DNA of 64,000 nt from Mesorhizobium ventifaucium (GCF_935822925.1 NZ_CAKXZS010000014.1:240453-304452), one strand, 5' to 3'. Counted from the stretch's first letter, positions 27,854 to 38,626 are shown. Program-made: numbers and translations. Notes: a model not told the origin generated them from the letters alone.

Positions 27854-28754
27854 GCGAAGCCTGCGTCACCTGCTGCCGTCCGCCGGCAGCCTGATCGTTT
27901 TCGAAGCCGCCGGGCGGCTGTCGAGTTTTACCGCCGCCGGGCGAGAGCTTGGCATGACGCAGGCTGCCGTGTCCTACGCGATCCGCGGGCTTGAAGAGCA
28001 GCTCGGCGCGAAACTGTTCCAGCGTCGCCATCGACAAGTCAGCCTGACCGAAGCCGGTGACCGCTTTCACGCCGACGTCTCGCTTGGCCTGTCGCACATC
28101 CGCAAGTCGGCGGAGGATTTGCGCCTACAGGCGACCGGCGGCCATGTGACGCTTGCCGCCTCGACCGCTTTCGGCTCGTTCTGGATGATGCCACGCCTGC
28201 AGCAGTTCCGCGACGAACTGCCGGGCATCGACCTGCGCATCCAGACCGCCGACCGCGATCTCGACATCATCGCCGAGGGCATTCCGCTCGCTGTGCGCGG
28301 TGGCGAGCCCCGGGAATGGCCGGACTATCATTCACTGCCACTGGCCGATGAGGAGATATTCCCGGTTGCCGGCGCGAGCTATGTGGCGCGGTTCGGACTG
28401 CCGGAGACCGTCGAGGAACTTCCATCGCACCGGCTCATCCATCTCGAAGAGCCGTTTCGCGAAGCCGCGAGCTGGGACGAGTGGTTCGCCTCGGCCGGGG
28501 TCACCATCACCGACGCCGGGCGCGGATTGCGCATCAACGACTATGCACTGGTGATCCAGGCGGTCATGGAAGGGCAAGGCATTGCGCTCGGCTGGGGCCA
28601 CCTCGCCGAGCGCCTGCTGGCGTCGGGACTGCTGGTGCGTGCGACCGGCCACACGATGACGACCGGCAAGGGCTTTCATGTCATCTGGTCGAGAAACCGC
28701 GACCTCAGCGACAATGCCCGCAAGGTGCGGGACTGGCTGGCGGCGCAAGCATGA
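27852..28754 (+). CDS. LysR family regulator (GcvA-like) of the amine cluster
   Basis: A 300-residue LysR protein: winged helix SLIVFEAAGRLSSFTAAGRE, GMTQAAVSYAIRGLEEQLG, LFQRRHRQVSLTEAG, then the periplasmic-binding-like effector domain (VTLAASTAFGSFWMMPRLQQF). The GcvA-like subgroup often controls amino-acid or amine genes. It is divergent from the MttB-family gene with 92 bp between; probably it activates that unit. Confidence 0.88.
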   Translation: MRSLRHLLPSAGSLIVFEAAGRLSSFTAAGRELGMTQAAVSYAIRGLEEQLGAKLFQRRHRQVSLTEAGDRFHADVSLGLSHIRKSAEDLRLQATGGHVTLAASTAFGSFWMMPRLQQFRDELPGIDLRIQTADRDLDIIAEGIPLAVRGGEPREWPDYHSLPLADEEIFPVAGASYVARFGLPETVEELPSHRLIHLEEPFREAASWDEWFASAGVTITDAGRGLRINDYALVIQAVMEGQGIALGWGHLAERLLASGLLVRATGHTMTTGKGFHVIWSRNRDLSDNARKVRDWLAAQA

Positions 28755-28769
28755 GGCTCCCATTAATGC

Positions 28770-29762
28770 TCAATCAACCGTCACGACAATCTTGCCGAAT
28801 TGCTCGTTCGACTCGAGAAAGCGGTGCGCTTCGACGATCTGCTCGAATGAAAAGGTTTTGGCGATTGCCGGCTTTAGCGAACCTGACATCAATCCGTCGA
28901 GGATGAATGCCTTGGCGGCTTCCAACTTCACCGGATCGCCAGTGATCTCGTGGACGAGATAGCCGCGCAGCGTCAGCGTCTTGGCCAGCACACCGAATAG
29001 CGGGAACGGCGTCGGCTCGGGGCTCAAGCCGCCATATTCGATGGGAATGCCACCCCGTGCCATCGCTGCCGTCAGAGGCGCGAAAATCGGGCCGCCGACA
29101 GCGTCGAACACCACTCGGATGTTCTCCGGACTGGCGATTTCCTTCAGCCGGGCTTCCAGATCTTCGTCCGCTGAAGCGACGACATGGGCCGCGCCGACCT
29201 TGAGCAGGGCCTCTCGCTTGGCAAATGTCCGCGTGACCGCGATCGCGGTCGCACCAACGATGTTGGCAATCTGGATCGCGGCAAGTCCGACACTGCTCGA
29301 TGCTGCGGTAATGACGACAAAGTCCTCCTTGCTGAGTTTGGCAATGTCGATCAGTCCACCATAGGCGGTGAGATATTGCATCCAGACGGCTGCCGCCTCT
29401 TCCCAGCTGAGCGATGGCGGATGTTTGACCACGAACTCGGCGGGATATGTGGCAATCTCACCATAGGCGGGCCAGCGGGCCATCGATAATGGCGGCACGA
29501 CGCTGACGGCGTCACCTGGCGCAAAACCGTGCACGGCTTCGTCGACCGCTTCGACGACACCCGCTGCCTCAAGGCCAAGACCGGAAGGCAATGGCGGCGT
29601 CTGGATATAAGTGCCCGAACGCAGCAGCACCTCGGCCCGGTTGAGACCCAATGCCTTGACCCGGATCTGAATCTCGCCCCGACCGAGCGCGGGAATATCG
29701 AGATTCTCGATGCGCAGAACCTCGGGACCACCATGCTCATGAAAACGAACAACACGTGCCAT
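28770..29762 (-). CDS. Zinc-independent alcohol dehydrogenase / quinone oxidoreductase (MDR superfamily)
   Basis: A 330-residue NADPH-dependent medium-chain reductase of the quinone-oxidoreductase group: VVRFHEHGGPEVLRIENL, LGLNRAEVLLRSG, GLGLEAAGVVEAVDE, and the nucleotide site ITAASSSVGLAAIQIANIVG. It has no zinc Cys motif. The frame stays open far upstream to 31100, but ATG 29762 is the family start. It is divergent from a LysR gene that probably regulates it. The substrate is unknown. Confidence 0.87.
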   Translation of the reverse strand: MARVVRFHEHGGPEVLRIENLDIPALGRGEIQIRVKALGLNRAEVLLRSGTYIQTPPLPSGLGLEAAGVVEAVDEAVHGFAPGDAVSVVPPLSMARWPAYGEIATYPAEFVVKHPPSLSWEEAAAVWMQYLTAYGGLIDIAKLSKEDFVVITAASSSVGLAAIQIANIVGATAIAVTRTFAKREALLKVGAAHVVASADEDLEARLKEIASPENIRVVFDAVGGPIFAPLTAAMARGGIPIEYGGLSPEPTPFPLFGVLAKTLTLRGYLVHEITGDPVKLEAAKAFILDGLMSGSLKPAIAKTFSFEQIVEAHRFLESNEQFGKIVVTVD

Positions 29763-29867
29763 GCGGCCATAACTCCAAAATATTTGAACCGAATACGCTA
29801 TGCCAGCGGGCCACCTGGCAGATAAATGGTTGCTTGGGCAAGACAGTAGAAACAGGGAGTTTTGAAT

Positions 29868-30770
29868 ATGGATCGCCTTACGAGCATGGCCGTGTTCGTC
29901 AAAACCGTCGATCTCGGCTCGTTCGCGGCGACTGCTGCCGCTCTCGACCTGTCCGGACCGATGGTCGGCAAGCATGTCCGGTTTCTCGAGGAGCGGCTGG
30001 GCGTGCGCCTCATCAACCGGACCACACGCCGCCGGAGCCTGACCGACTTCGGGCGCGCCTATTATGAGCGCTGCCGGATGGTGCTCGCTGAAGCCGAAGC
30101 TGCGGATGCACTCGCGGCCGATCAACGTTCCGAACCACGCGGAAAGCTGCGCGTCATCATGCCCTTGCACTTCGGCCGGCGCTGCGTTGCCCCGATCCTG
30201 CTGGAGCTTGCGCAGCGATATCCCGCCCTGGAACTCGACCTGTCGTTCAGCGATCCCATCGCCGATCTTGCAGAGGATGGCTGCGATCTTGCCATCCGGA
30301 CCGGCAATCTCGAGGATCAGGCCAATGTGATGGCGCGTCGCGTCGCGCGCCAGCGCATGGTCGTCTGCGCGTCGCCATCCTATCTCGAGATGCATGGGTT
30401 GCCAGGGCAGATAGAGGACCTCGGCAGCCACCAGACCATCATCTACCGCCGTTCGGGCCGTGTCGTTCAACCGTGGTTGTTCCCGCGCCAAGGCCAGCCT
30501 GCGCTGGAAGTCATGCCGGTCAGCCGGTTGCGGTTCGACGACCTCGCTGCGATCGCCGATGCTGCGGCAGCCGGCATGGGGCTTGCCTGGCTGCCATACT
30601 GGCTGGTCCGTGAGCGCATTCAGGCCGGCGCACTTGTCCCGCTGTTGTCGGACCAGCCGGGATTTCTTTACGACGCCTATGCGCTCTGGCTGCAGACGCC
30701 TCACTTGCCGCTGAAGGTCCGCCTTGCCGTCGACGCGCTGGCAGCGGCACTGCCCAGGCTGATGACGTGA
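29868..30770 (+). CDS. LysR family regulator, divergent from quinone oxidoreductase
   Basis: A 300-residue LysR protein of the CrgA/DsdC-like group: [60 protein letters not shown], effector domain from [21 protein letters not shown] 29868 has GGGAG ten bases before it. The oxidoreductase gene is divergent 105 bp away. The stop is 79 bp before the mutL start. Confidence 0.88.
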   Translation: MDRLTSMAVFVKTVDLGSFAATAAALDLSGPMVGKHVRFLEERLGVRLINRTTRRRSLTDFGRAYYERCRMVLAEAEAADALAADQRSEPRGKLRVIMPLHFGRRCVAPILLELAQRYPALELDLSFSDPIADLAEDGCDLAIRTGNLEDQANVMARRVARQRMVVCASPSYLEMHGLPGQIEDLGSHQTIIYRRSGRVVQPWLFPRQGQPALEVMPVSRLRFDDLAAIADAAAAGMGLAWLPYWLVRERIQAGALVPLLSDQPGFLYDAYALWLQTPHLPLKVRLAVDALAAALPRLMT

Positions 30771-30849
30771 AATGCAGGAGCACGGTGAGCGGCGCGGATT
30801 CCTGAATTCGCCCTCCCGCATGGGCGACGAATCCGCGTATAGTACCCCC

Positions 30850-32739
30850 ATGCCCATCCGCCAGCTTTCCGAACCGATGATCAACCAGATCGCCGCCGGC
30901 GAAGTCATCGAGCGTCCGGCAAGCGTGGTCAAGGAACTGGTCGAGAACGCGCTCGACGCCGGCGCTGCCAGAATAGAGATCGTTACCGCCGGCGGCGGGC
31001 TGAACCTGATCCGCGTCACCGATGACGGCTCGGGCATCCCGGAGAAGGAACTGCCGCTGGCGATCGCACGCCATTGCACCTCTAAGCTCGCCGATGACAT
31101 TCACGACATCCGCTCGCTCGGCTTTCGCGGCGAAGCGCTGCCGTCGATCGGCTCGGTGGCGCGGCTGTCGATCCGCTCGCGCACCGCCAACGGCGACAGC
31201 GCCGCCGAGATCGGCATCGAGGGCGGCCGCGTGTCCGCCGTCAAGCCGGCGGCCGCCAATCGCGGCACAACGGTCGAGGTGCGCGACCTGTTCTTCGCCA
31301 CGCCGGCGCGGCTCAAATTCATGAAGGGCGAGCGCGCCGAAAGCTCGGCGACCAGCGACGTGATCAAGCGCATCGCCATCGCCTTCCCCGCCGTGCGCTT
31401 CACGCTGGCCGGTTCCGACCGCTCGACGCTGGAACTGCCGGCGACCGACGACAGTGCGGAAGGCCGGCTGCGCCGCGTTGCGCAAGTGATGGGCGCCGAC
31501 TTTCCGGCCAATGCCATCACAATCGACGCCGTGCGCGACGGTGTGCATCTTGCCGGCCACGTTTCGATACCATCCTTCAGCCGCGCCAACGCGCTGCAGC
31601 AATACGCCTATGTCAACGGCCGGCCGGTGCGCGACAAGCTGATTGCCGGCGCCATCCGCGGCGCCTTCGCCGACGCGCTGCCGCGCGACAGGCATGCGGT
31701 GACGGTGCTGTTCCTGACGCTCGATCCGGCCATCGTCGACGTCAATGTCCATCCGGCCAAGGCCGACGTCCGCTTCCGCGATCCGGGGCTGGTGCGCGGG
31801 CTGATCGTCGGCGCCATCCGCGAGGCGCTTGCCAATGCCGGCATCCGTGCCGCCACATCAGGGGCCGCCGGCATGATGGCGGCGTTCCGGCCGGGCGCAG
31901 CGTCCTATGCCCATGCCGGACCGGCCAACGGCCATCGCAGCTATGAGGCGGCCTACCGTGCCTCCGGCTTCGCCGGCTTCGATCCAGCCCGCTCGCCGCA
32001 GCGGCCGCTGGACATGGGCCTGGAAGGCGGGGGATTTCCGGACACGGAACCAGGAAACGGCGGCTTCGGCGAAAACGATCAGGCGGCGTTCGACGCCGGA
32101 CCGCTTCACAGCGCCGACGCGCGCGCCGGACAAGACGAAGCGGCGGAGACGCTGCTCGGCATGGCGCTGGGTGCCGCACGCGCGCAGGTGCATGAGAACT
32201 ACATTGTCGCGCAGACCAGGGATTCGCTGGTCATCGTCGACCAGCATGCGGCGCATGAGCGGCTGGTCTACGAGGCGCTGAAGAACGCGCTGCATGCGCG
32301 CGCCGTGCCATCGCAGATGCTGTTGTTGCCCGAGATCGTCGACCTGCCGGAAGAGGATGCCGAGCGGCTTGCCTTGCATGCCGAAACGCTGGCCCGCTTC
32401 GGCCTCGCCGTCGAGCGTTTCGGCCCGGGTGCTGTCGCCGTGCGCGAGACGCCGTCGATGCTCGGCGAAACCAATGTCCAGCAGCTGGTGCGCGACCTTG
32501 CCGACGAGATCGCCGACAACGACACGGTCGACACGCTGAAAGAGCGGCTGGACAGGATAGCTGCGACCATGGCCTGCCACGGCTCGGTGCGTTCCGGCCG
32601 CCTGCTCAAACCCGAGGAGATGAACGCACTGCTGCGCCAGATGGAAGCGACGCCGGGATCCGGCACCTGCAACCACGGCCGCCCGACCTATATCGAGCTC
32701 AAGCTTGCTGATATCGAGCGGCTGTTTGGCAGGCGGTGA
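30850..32739 (+). CDS. mutL: DNA mismatch repair protein MutL
   Basis: GHKL ATPase that links MutS to downstream repair. It has 629 residues. N-terminal ATPase motifs are [39 protein letters not shown], and [18 protein letters not shown]. The middle has [14 protein letters not shown]. The C-terminal dimer domain has [16 protein letters not shown] and [20 protein letters not shown], with the endonuclease-related Cys/His residues visible ([11 protein letters not shown]). ATG 30850 starts [18 protein letters not shown]; the longer frame to 30772 is not family sequence. Confidence 0.96.
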   Translation: MPIRQLSEPMINQIAAGEVIERPASVVKELVENALDAGAARIEIVTAGGGLNLIRVTDDGSGIPEKELPLAIARHCTSKLADDIHDIRSLGFRGEALPSIGSVARLSIRSRTANGDSAAEIGIEGGRVSAVKPAAANRGTTVEVRDLFFATPARLKFMKGERAESSATSDVIKRIAIAFPAVRFTLAGSDRSTLELPATDDSAEGRLRRVAQVMGADFPANAITIDAVRDGVHLAGHVSIPSFSRANALQQYAYVNGRPVRDKLIAGAIRGAFADALPRDRHAVTVLFLTLDPAIVDVNVHPAKADVRFRDPGLVRGLIVGAIREALANAGIRAATSGAAGMMAAFRPGAASYAHAGPANGHRSYEAAYRASGFAGFDPARSPQRPLDMGLEGGGFPDTEPGNGGFGENDQAAFDAGPLHSADARAGQDEAAETLLGMALGAARAQVHENYIVAQTRDSLVIVDQHAAHERLVYEALKNALHARAVPSQMLLLPEIVDLPEEDAERLALHAETLARFGLAVERFGPGAVAVRETPSMLGETNVQQLVRDLADEIADNDTVDTLKERLDRIAATMACHGSVRSGRLLKPEEMNALLRQMEATPGSGTCNHGRPTYIELKLADIERLFGRR

Positions 32740-32773
32740 AGGAGGCGCAGGGCGCAGACCCCCACCCTCTGAT

Positions 32774-33667
32774 TTACCTCTTCAAATTCACTACGATCAC
32801 GCCGCCGAGCGCCAGTGCGCCACCGACAATGCCGAGCAGCGTCGGCACCTCGCCGAGCCAGAAGAAGCCGATCAGCGTCGCCACCGGCGAAACCAGATAG
32901 AGGAAGTTCGAGGCGCGCGCCGCCGGCAAACGGGAGAGCGCGGTTGCCCAGGCGGCGTAGGCGATGAGGCTCGGCACGATGCCGAGAAAGACGACGGCGC
33001 CGAGACCGGCGTTGTCGGCAACCGCCGCCTGCGCCAGGCCGTTCGGCAGGAAAGGCAGCAGGCAGAGCGCGCCGAGCACCATGTTCGAGGCCGAAATGGT
33101 CAGCGGATGATGACGGGCAAACAGCGGCTTTTGCACGATGGTGTTGACGGCCGAGCACAGCGCCGAGCCGAGGATCAGCAGCGCGCCATTGTCGAAATGC
33201 AAGCCTTGCCCCTCGCCCATGGCGATGATGCCGATGCCGGCGAAGGACAGCAATGTGCCGGCCCAAGCCAGGCCTGAGAAGCGCTCTCCAAGCAGCGCCA
33301 TCGCCATGATCGCGGTGAAGATCGGGCTGACATTGATGATGAAGCCGGCGGCACCAGCCGATACGGTCAGTTCACCGAAATTGAGCATTGCCGTGTACAG
33401 CGCAACGAAGACGGCGCCGCCGAATCCAAAACGCCAGAATTCATCGAGCCGGGGCAGCGCCGGCCGCTTGACGGCGAGGAAGATCGCCGCCGGCACCGCC
33501 GCGATGGCGAAGCGCAGCGCGCCGAGTTCCAGCGGCCCGAAAGCGACGAGGCCGGCGCGGATCGCCGGGAAGGCCGAGGCCCAGCCGACCACTGTCAACG
33601 CCACCGCAACGGCCGCCGTGGTATCTATCCGCTGTGTCGTATTCAACGTGCCGGTACAGGCGTTCAT
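32774..33667 (-). CDS. DMT superfamily transporter (EamA domains)
   Basis: A 297-residue inner-membrane protein with two EamA repeats and about ten TM helices ([71 protein letters not shown]). It is probably a small-molecule exporter. ATG 33667 was chosen; GTG 33670 is also possible. It is divergent from a LysR gene 89 bp away, which probably controls it. The substrate is unknown. Confidence 0.88.
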   Translation of the reverse strand: MNACTGTLNTTQRIDTTAAVAVALTVVGWASAFPAIRAGLVAFGPLELGALRFAIAAVPAAIFLAVKRPALPRLDEFWRFGFGGAVFVALYTAMLNFGELTVSAGAAGFIINVSPIFTAIMAMALLGERFSGLAWAGTLLSFAGIGIIAMGEGQGLHFDNGALLILGSALCSAVNTIVQKPLFARHHPLTISASNMVLGALCLLPFLPNGLAQAAVADNAGLGAVVFLGIVPSLIAYAAWATALSRLPAARASNFLYLVSPVATLIGFFWLGEVPTLLGIVGGALALGGVIVVNLKR

Positions 33668-33756
33668 CACTTATCCTCGTGCTTTATTGTCCTGAAGGTA
33701 CAAAACGCCGTTCCTGGCTGGTTGACAAACGACCAAATCGAGGGTCAGCTGTGACT

Positions 33757-34683
33757 ATGGATCACAGCTCAGACGCGATGCTGCCGCTCGAAACCCTGCG
33801 CGCCTTCGACGCCGCGGCACGGACGGGCAGCTTTTCGGCGGCTGCCGAAAAGCTCAATCTCACCCATGGCGCCGTCAGCCGGCAGATCGCCAAGCTCGAG
33901 GACTGGCTCGGGCTGAAAGTGTTCGATCGCGGCGCGCGTGGAGTCTCGCTGACGATCGAAGGCAACCGCCTGCATCTGCGCACCACTGAGGCCTTCGCGC
34001 TGATATCGAGCAATTCGGACCGCTGGATCGAGCCGCGCGGCACGGCCGTGGTGCGGCTGACCTCGATTCCCTCGGTCAGCGGGCTGTGGCTGATGCCGCG
34101 CATGGCGGCGCTGGAAAACAATCCGTCCAGGCTGCGCATCGTGCTCGACGTCGATATCCGCCAGGCGGACCTTGCCGACGAGGGCATCGATCTGTCGATC
34201 CGCTGCGGCCGCGGCCGCATCCCCGGCCGCGTCTCGGTGCAGCTGTTCGAGGAACATGTGTTTCCGGTCGCCTCGCCGGACCTGGCCCGCGAGATCGGCC
34301 GTGGCGACCCTGCCCGGCTGCTCAAATTCCCGCTGATCAACGATTCCGACGCCTCGGCCTGGCGTGCCTGGTTTGCTGCACAGGACATCGACTATCGCCC
34401 GCGTCCGCAGGACCGCCGTTTCGAGGACTACAATCTGGTTCTCGGCGCCGCAGCCCACGGTCTCGGCATCGCGCTGGCGCGGCCGCCGATGACCGAGGAT
34501 CAACTGAAGTCAGGCCGTATCATCGCCGTCGACGACCGCGTCGTCCTCAGCCCGATATCCTACTGGCTCGACCGGCCTATCGGGAGCCCGCGCGCCGCCG
34601 CAGCCGAGCTTGCCCGGCGCATCGCGGCCCAGGCCGGACTGGCGGCGGAAAAGATCGAGGATTTCATCGCAGCCGAGCAGTAA
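33757..34683 (+). CDS. LysR family regulator (GcvA-like), divergent from DMT transporter
   Basis: A 308-residue LysR protein: LPLETLRAFDAAARTGSFSA, NLTHGAVSRQIAKLEDWLGL, VFDRGARGVSLTIEGNRL, effector domain from VVRLTSIPSVSGLWLMPRM. ATG 33757 was chosen over ATG 33778 and over the longer open frame. It probably regulates the divergent transporter gene. Confidence 0.87.
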   Translation: MDHSSDAMLPLETLRAFDAAARTGSFSAAAEKLNLTHGAVSRQIAKLEDWLGLKVFDRGARGVSLTIEGNRLHLRTTEAFALISSNSDRWIEPRGTAVVRLTSIPSVSGLWLMPRMAALENNPSRLRIVLDVDIRQADLADEGIDLSIRCGRGRIPGRVSVQLFEEHVFPVASPDLAREIGRGDPARLLKFPLINDSDASAWRAWFAAQDIDYRPRPQDRRFEDYNLVLGAAAHGLGIALARPPMTEDQLKSGRIIAVDDRVVLSPISYWLDRPIGSPRAAAAELARRIAAQAGLAAEKIEDFIAAEQ

Positions 34684-34825
34684 TATGCGGCGCATCCACT
34701 TTGCCGGTCTGCTCGGCTGGTGCCATCCGAAACGAAGCCGACTGAAGCCAATCTTGCCTCGCTCCGAGCTTGACCTTGCCGGCATTTTGTGGCGATGACA
34801 TCGTTATGAACCTTGGCTCCATGTC

Positions 34826-35059
34826 ATGATGAACCGCTTTGAAGGCCCCGGCGGCAAGGAAGCCCGTATCCGCTACCTGGACGGCGACTTCCAGGTGACC
34901 AGCCCCGGCGCCTTCGTGCGCTGCGCAGTCACCGGCGAAAGCATCCCGCTCGATGAGCTCAAATACTGGAGCGTCGCCAGGCAGGAGCCCTATGTGAGCG
35001 CCGCGGCCTCGCTGCGCCGCGAGATCGAGGCACATCCCGAACTGCGCAGCCGGCGCTAA
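34826..35059 (+). CDS. DUF2093 domain-containing protein
   Basis: A 77-residue alphaproteobacterial small protein of unknown function: NRFEGPGGKEARIRYLDGDF, PGAFVRCAVTGESIPLDELK (two Cys-less beta strands then a single CAVTG motif) and YWSVARQEPYVSA. It is conserved next to lpxK in Rhizobiales. A fragment of a palindromic repeat (CCCCTCTGCCCTTCCGGCAT, about 35103-35122) lies between it and convergent lpxK. Confidence 0.85.
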   Translation: MMNRFEGPGGKEARIRYLDGDFQVTSPGAFVRCAVTGESIPLDELKYWSVARQEPYVSAAASLRREIEAHPELRSRR

Positions 35060-35167
35060 ACCGGCTACGCAGAATGAGACGCGATCTGTAGCGGTCCTTC
35101 GCGCCCCTCTGCCCTTCCGGCATCTCCGCAAAAGTTCGACCGCCGCGGCGCTCGAAGGCTCTCTGAT

Positions 35168-36196
35168 TCAACCCTGCAGCTTGCGCTGCCGCCAGGCATC
35201 CAGCGTCTCATTGATGACGCGTTCGGGCACGTGGTCGGGATCGAACACGGTGTCGATCTCCAGCACATCGAGCTGTCGGAGGAAATCGGCCGACGCGGCA
35301 TCGTGGCGCAGCCGGGCGGCGTCCTTGGCGGTGGTGATGAGGCCAAGTCCGGCACCTCGCGCTGTCGCCAACAATTCGGCAAGCTCGTCCTGGCCATAGA
35401 AATGATGGTCCGGAAACGACCGGGCCAGCGCAACCTCGCCGCCGGCCTGACGGACGGTGTCGAAGAATTTCTCGGGATGGCCGATGCCGGCAAAGGCCAG
35501 AAATCGCTTGCCGGCCAGCCCCACCTTGCTGCTTGGCCGCGCATGCGCCTCGAAGATCGGCCGGCCGGCGCGCGCCGCCTGGCGAACGACGGCATCGGCA
35601 GCAAGGCCCTCGCCCATCTTCAGCAGCGCGCTGGTGAAGACCAGTTGGTCGACGATGCCAGCCCTGAGCGGACCGCCAGGAATGACGCGGCCGTTGCCGA
35701 CGCCGTAGCGTGCGTCGACGACGACCAGCGCATAGTCGATATGGATGCGCGCGCTCTGGAAACCGTCATCCATGATCAGGAAATCACAGCCATGCTTTTC
35801 CAGCAGCAGGCGGGCGCCGGCGGCACGGTTCGGCGTCACGGCGACCGGCGCGTGCTCGGCCAAAAGCAGCGGCTCATCGCCGACATGCTTGGCGGCGTCA
35901 TGGTGCGGATCGACGACGTGCGGCCGCGCAAAGGAACCGCCATGGCCGCGCGACAGGAAACCTGGATTGAGCTGCATGCGCCTGGCTTGCCGGGCCAGTG
36001 CGATCGCCACCGGCGTCTTGCCGGTGCCGCCGACGGTGAAGTTGCCGACGCAAAGCACCGGCGCCTCGATCTTCTCGCGCGCCGCTGAGCGCATGCGGCG
36101 AGCGGCAACCAGCGCATAGACCGCCGACAGCGGCGCCAGCGCCAGCGCCCGCCAGTCCGGTTCTTCCCACCAGAAGGGGGGCGCTTCGCTGGCCAT
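35168..36196 (-). CDS. lpxK: Tetraacyldisaccharide 4'-kinase LpxK
   Basis: Phosphorylates the 4' position of the lipid A precursor (DS-1-P to lipid IVA) at the inner membrane. It has 342 residues. The P-loop is in CVGNFTVGGTGKTPVAIALA; other family motifs are FLSRGHGG, VGDEPLLLA, FLIMDDGFQSARI and ITTAKDAARLR. There is an N-terminal hydrophobic stretch (ALALAPLSAVYALVAARR). It follows waaA by one base. Confidence 0.95.
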   Translation of the reverse strand: MASEAPPFWWEEPDWRALALAPLSAVYALVAARRMRSAAREKIEAPVLCVGNFTVGGTGKTPVAIALARQARRMQLNPGFLSRGHGGSFARPHVVDPHHDAAKHVGDEPLLLAEHAPVAVTPNRAAGARLLLEKHGCDFLIMDDGFQSARIHIDYALVVVDARYGVGNGRVIPGGPLRAGIVDQLVFTSALLKMGEGLAADAVVRQAARAGRPIFEAHARPSSKVGLAGKRFLAFAGIGHPEKFFDTVRQAGGEVALARSFPDHHFYGQDELAELLATARGAGLGLITTAKDAARLRHDAASADFLRQLDVLEIDTVFDPDHVPERVINETLDAWRQRKLQG

Positions 36197-36197
36197 C

Positions 36198-37514
36198 TTA
36201 ACGGCCGTTGGCGCCCTTGAGGCGCGATTTGACGACCAAAGGCTGAATGTAGGGTTCGAGCGATTTCAATGTGAGCGCCAGGGCGCCGCGCATCTCTTCG
36301 ACCGTCGCCGCACCCGCCGCCATCATCTCATGGCGCGCCACCTCGTTGGTCAAAAGGAAATTGACGGCGCCGGCCAGCATGTCGCGGTCGCGCACCAGCT
36401 TGGCGCCGCCGCTGTCGAGCAGGCGCTGATAGGTCGCGCGAAAATTCTGGACATTGCGGCCGGCCAGCACCGCCGTGTCGAGCATGGCCGGCTCCAGCGG
36501 GTTCTGGCCGCCCTCCGAGGTGAGCGAACGACCGACGAAGGCGATCTCTGTCAGCCTGAGATAAAGCCCCATCTCGCCCATCGTGTCGCCGAGCAGAATG
36601 TCCGTATCGGCGATGATCCGGTCGCCCTTGCTGCGCCGAGCGAGTTTCAGGCCCATGCCGGAAATCTGCGCGGCAAGCGCTTCGGCGCGATCGGGATGGC
36701 GCGGCACGACGATGGTCAAAAGACCGTGGTGACGCTTGTGCAGCATCGCGTGAACCTCGGCGGCGACCACCTCCTCGCCGTCATGGGTCGAGATCGCCGC
36801 CCAGGTCGGGCGGGCGCCGATCTGGCGCTTCAGCGTGTACAGCGCCCTTTCATCGGCCGGCGGCGGCGTGGTGTCGACCTTGAGATTGCCGGACACGGTG
36901 ACCGGCCGGGCGCCGAGCGAGAGGAAGCGCTCGCCGTCGACATCCGACTGGGCGACAACATGGGCGAGATTCTCGAACAGCGCCTCGGCGATGTTGGCGC
37001 GCTTCTTCCAGGATTTGTACGAGCGGTCCGACAGCCTGCCATTGACCAGCACCTGCGGCACACGGCGCGCGCCGAGCTCGAGGATGGTCATCGGCCAGAT
37101 CTCCGATTCGGCGATGATCGCCAGATCCGGCCGCCAATGGTCGAGGAAGCGGCTGACCGCCGGCTTGAGGTCGAGCGGCACGTATTGGTGGATGATACGG
37201 TCGCCGAGCCGTTCGTCGGCAACCTGAGCGGAGGTGACGGTCCCCGTCGTCAGCACGATGTTGACGCCATAGTCGAGGATGCTCTCGACCAGCGGCACGA
37301 CGGCGATCGTCTCGCCGACGCTCGCCGCATGGATCCAGATCACCGGCCCTTCGGGGCGCTCGCGCCCGGCGATGCCATAGCGCTCGCGCCGGCGAATTCG
37401 GTCCTCCTTGCCTCTGGAGGTGCGCCAGGCGACATACGGCCCGACCAGGGGATAGGCGGCTGCGCCTGCGAAACGATACGCCGTCAGAAAAGTGCGCGCC
37501 CAGCGCTGGCTCAT
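36198..37514 (-). CDS. waaA: 3-deoxy-D-manno-octulosonic acid transferase WaaA (KdtA)
   Basis: Adds Kdo to lipid IVA. It has 438 residues with an N-terminal membrane anchor (LTAYRFAGAAAYPLVGPYVAWR). The catalytic Glu region is IHAASVGETIAVVPLV; SEIWPMTI, LVNGRLSDRSYKSW, and the GT-B acceptor/CMP site GRSLTSEGGQNPLEPAML are present. It overlaps the DUF374 gene by ATGA; the run DUF4170-DUF374-waaA-lpxK forms one transcript. Confidence 0.95.
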   Translation of the reverse strand: MSQRWARTFLTAYRFAGAAAYPLVGPYVAWRTSRGKEDRIRRRERYGIAGRERPEGPVIWIHAASVGETIAVVPLVESILDYGVNIVLTTGTVTSAQVADERLGDRIIHQYVPLDLKPAVSRFLDHWRPDLAIIAESEIWPMTILELGARRVPQVLVNGRLSDRSYKSWKKRANIAEALFENLAHVVAQSDVDGERFLSLGARPVTVSGNLKVDTTPPPADERALYTLKRQIGARPTWAAISTHDGEEVVAAEVHAMLHKRHHGLLTIVVPRHPDRAEALAAQISGMGLKLARRSKGDRIIADTDILLGDTMGEMGLYLRLTEIAFVGRSLTSEGGQNPLEPAMLDTAVLAGRNVQNFRATYQRLLDSGGAKLVRDRDMLAGAVNFLLTNEVARHEMMAAGAATVEEMRGALALTLKSLEPYIQPLVVKSRLKGANGR

Positions 37515-38299
37515 TTTGAACCGTCCACGAGGCGGTAAGCCTCGTCGGTCGCGGCGTTGAGCGCGGCCGTGACCTCCTGGCGCTTGCGTTCCATTTCGGC
37601 CTCGTCCGCATCGGCCGGAACGAACACCGGCGCTCCAAGCACGATCGAGGAGCGGCCGAACGGCAGATTGATCGTGGTCTTGTCCCAGCTGCGCTCCAGC
37701 ACCTTGCGGCGGCTGGTAGCGATGGCGACGGGCAGAATCGCGCGGCCCGAAAGCCGCGCCAGGAGAACGATGCCAAGCCCCGCGTCGCGCGGCGTGCCAT
37801 GGGGAATGTCAGCGATCATGGCGACGTTCTTGCCGCTTGCGAGTGACTTTTTCAGGGCAATCAGCGCTTTGGCGCCGCCCTTGTCGCGACGCTTCGAGCT
37901 TTCGCGTCCGCCCGAGCCGCGCACCGCCTCGATGCCGAATTTCTCGATCACCAGTGCGTTGAGCTCGGCATCGGCGCTGCGCGACACCATGGCGACCACC
38001 GGCCGTCCGCCGGGATAGTAGGCCGGTGTCAGAAGATGCTGGCCGTGCCACAGCGCAATGATGATGGGTTCGAACTGCGAATAGGCGCCGCCCGACATCT
38101 GCGCCGATCCGTCGACAACACGGTTGGTCAGGCGAACAAGGCGAACGAACTGCGCAAACAGGCTGGCGATGGCGTTCTTGACGAATCGCGATTGCGCCAG
38201 CGGTTCGCGTATCTTGCGCCAGAATGTCTTCGAGGCGCCGCCGCGGCGCCCCCTTGCCGCGGACCTCGTGGCCGGCCCTTTCACGGCTTCATGATCCAT
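37511..38299 (-). CDS. DUF374 lysophospholipid-acyltransferase-like protein
   Basis: A 262-residue protein with the DUF374 domain, related to the LpxL/PlsC acyltransferases and always close to waaA in alphaproteobacteria. IIALWHGQHLL holds the likely catalytic His (the usual Asp of HX4D is not in plain view), then AMVSRSADAELNALVIEKFG, AVRGSGGRESSKRRDKGGA, MIADIPHGTPRDAGLGIVLLA. It has a basic N-terminus without signal peptide. It probably modifies a lipid A or surface lipid precursor; the substrate is unknown. Confidence 0.85.
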   Translation of the reverse strand: MDHEAVKGPATRSAARGRRGGASKTFWRKIREPLAQSRFVKNAIASLFAQFVRLVRLTNRVVDGSAQMSGGAYSQFEPIIIALWHGQHLLTPAYYPGGRPVVAMVSRSADAELNALVIEKFGIEAVRGSGGRESSKRRDKGGAKALIALKKSLASGKNVAMIADIPHGTPRDAGLGIVLLARLSGRAILPVAIATSRRKVLERSWDKTTINLPFGRSSIVLGAPVFVPADADEAEMERKRQEVTAALNAATDEAYRLVDGSK

Positions 38300-38304
38300 T
38301 CATG

Positions 38305-38550
38305 TCAACCGGCAGGCTTGTTGTCGGGGTCGAGCAACCGGTGCAGGTGAACGACGAAATAACGCATGTGGGCATTGTCCACACTGGCTTGGGCCTTGGC
38401 TTTCCACGCCGTCTGCGCGGATTGATAATCCGGATAGATGCCGACGATGTCGAGCGCGTCGAGATCACGGAATTCTGTCCCGCCCAGCGTCTTCAGTTCG
38501 CCGCCGAACACCAGGTGCAAAAGCTGCTTCTTTCCGTCTTCCGCGGTCAT
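38305..38550 (-). CDS. DUF4170 domain-containing protein
   Basis: An 81-residue protein of unknown function conserved beside DUF374 and cysQ in Rhizobiales: LLHLVFGGELKTLGGTEFRD, VGIYPDYQSAQTAWKAKAQA, YFVVHLHRLLDP. It starts at ATG 38550 with AAGGACCGAC before it and lies 5 bp before the DUF374 gene. Confidence 0.85.
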   Translation of the reverse strand: MTAEDGKKQLLHLVFGGELKTLGGTEFRDLDALDIVGIYPDYQSAQTAWKAKAQASVDNAHMRYFVVHLHRLLDPDNKPAG

Positions 38551-38626
38551 GTCGGTCCTTCACATATCGTGAGTTTGTGACAGGTCTAGACCAAAGCCGC
38601 CGACTTTGGAACCATTGATAACATGT

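Noticed and set aside
28770..31100. 776-codon frame as a fusion protein
   Set aside because: Only the last 330 codons match the oxidoreductase; the upstream part is antisense of a LysR gene and mutL.
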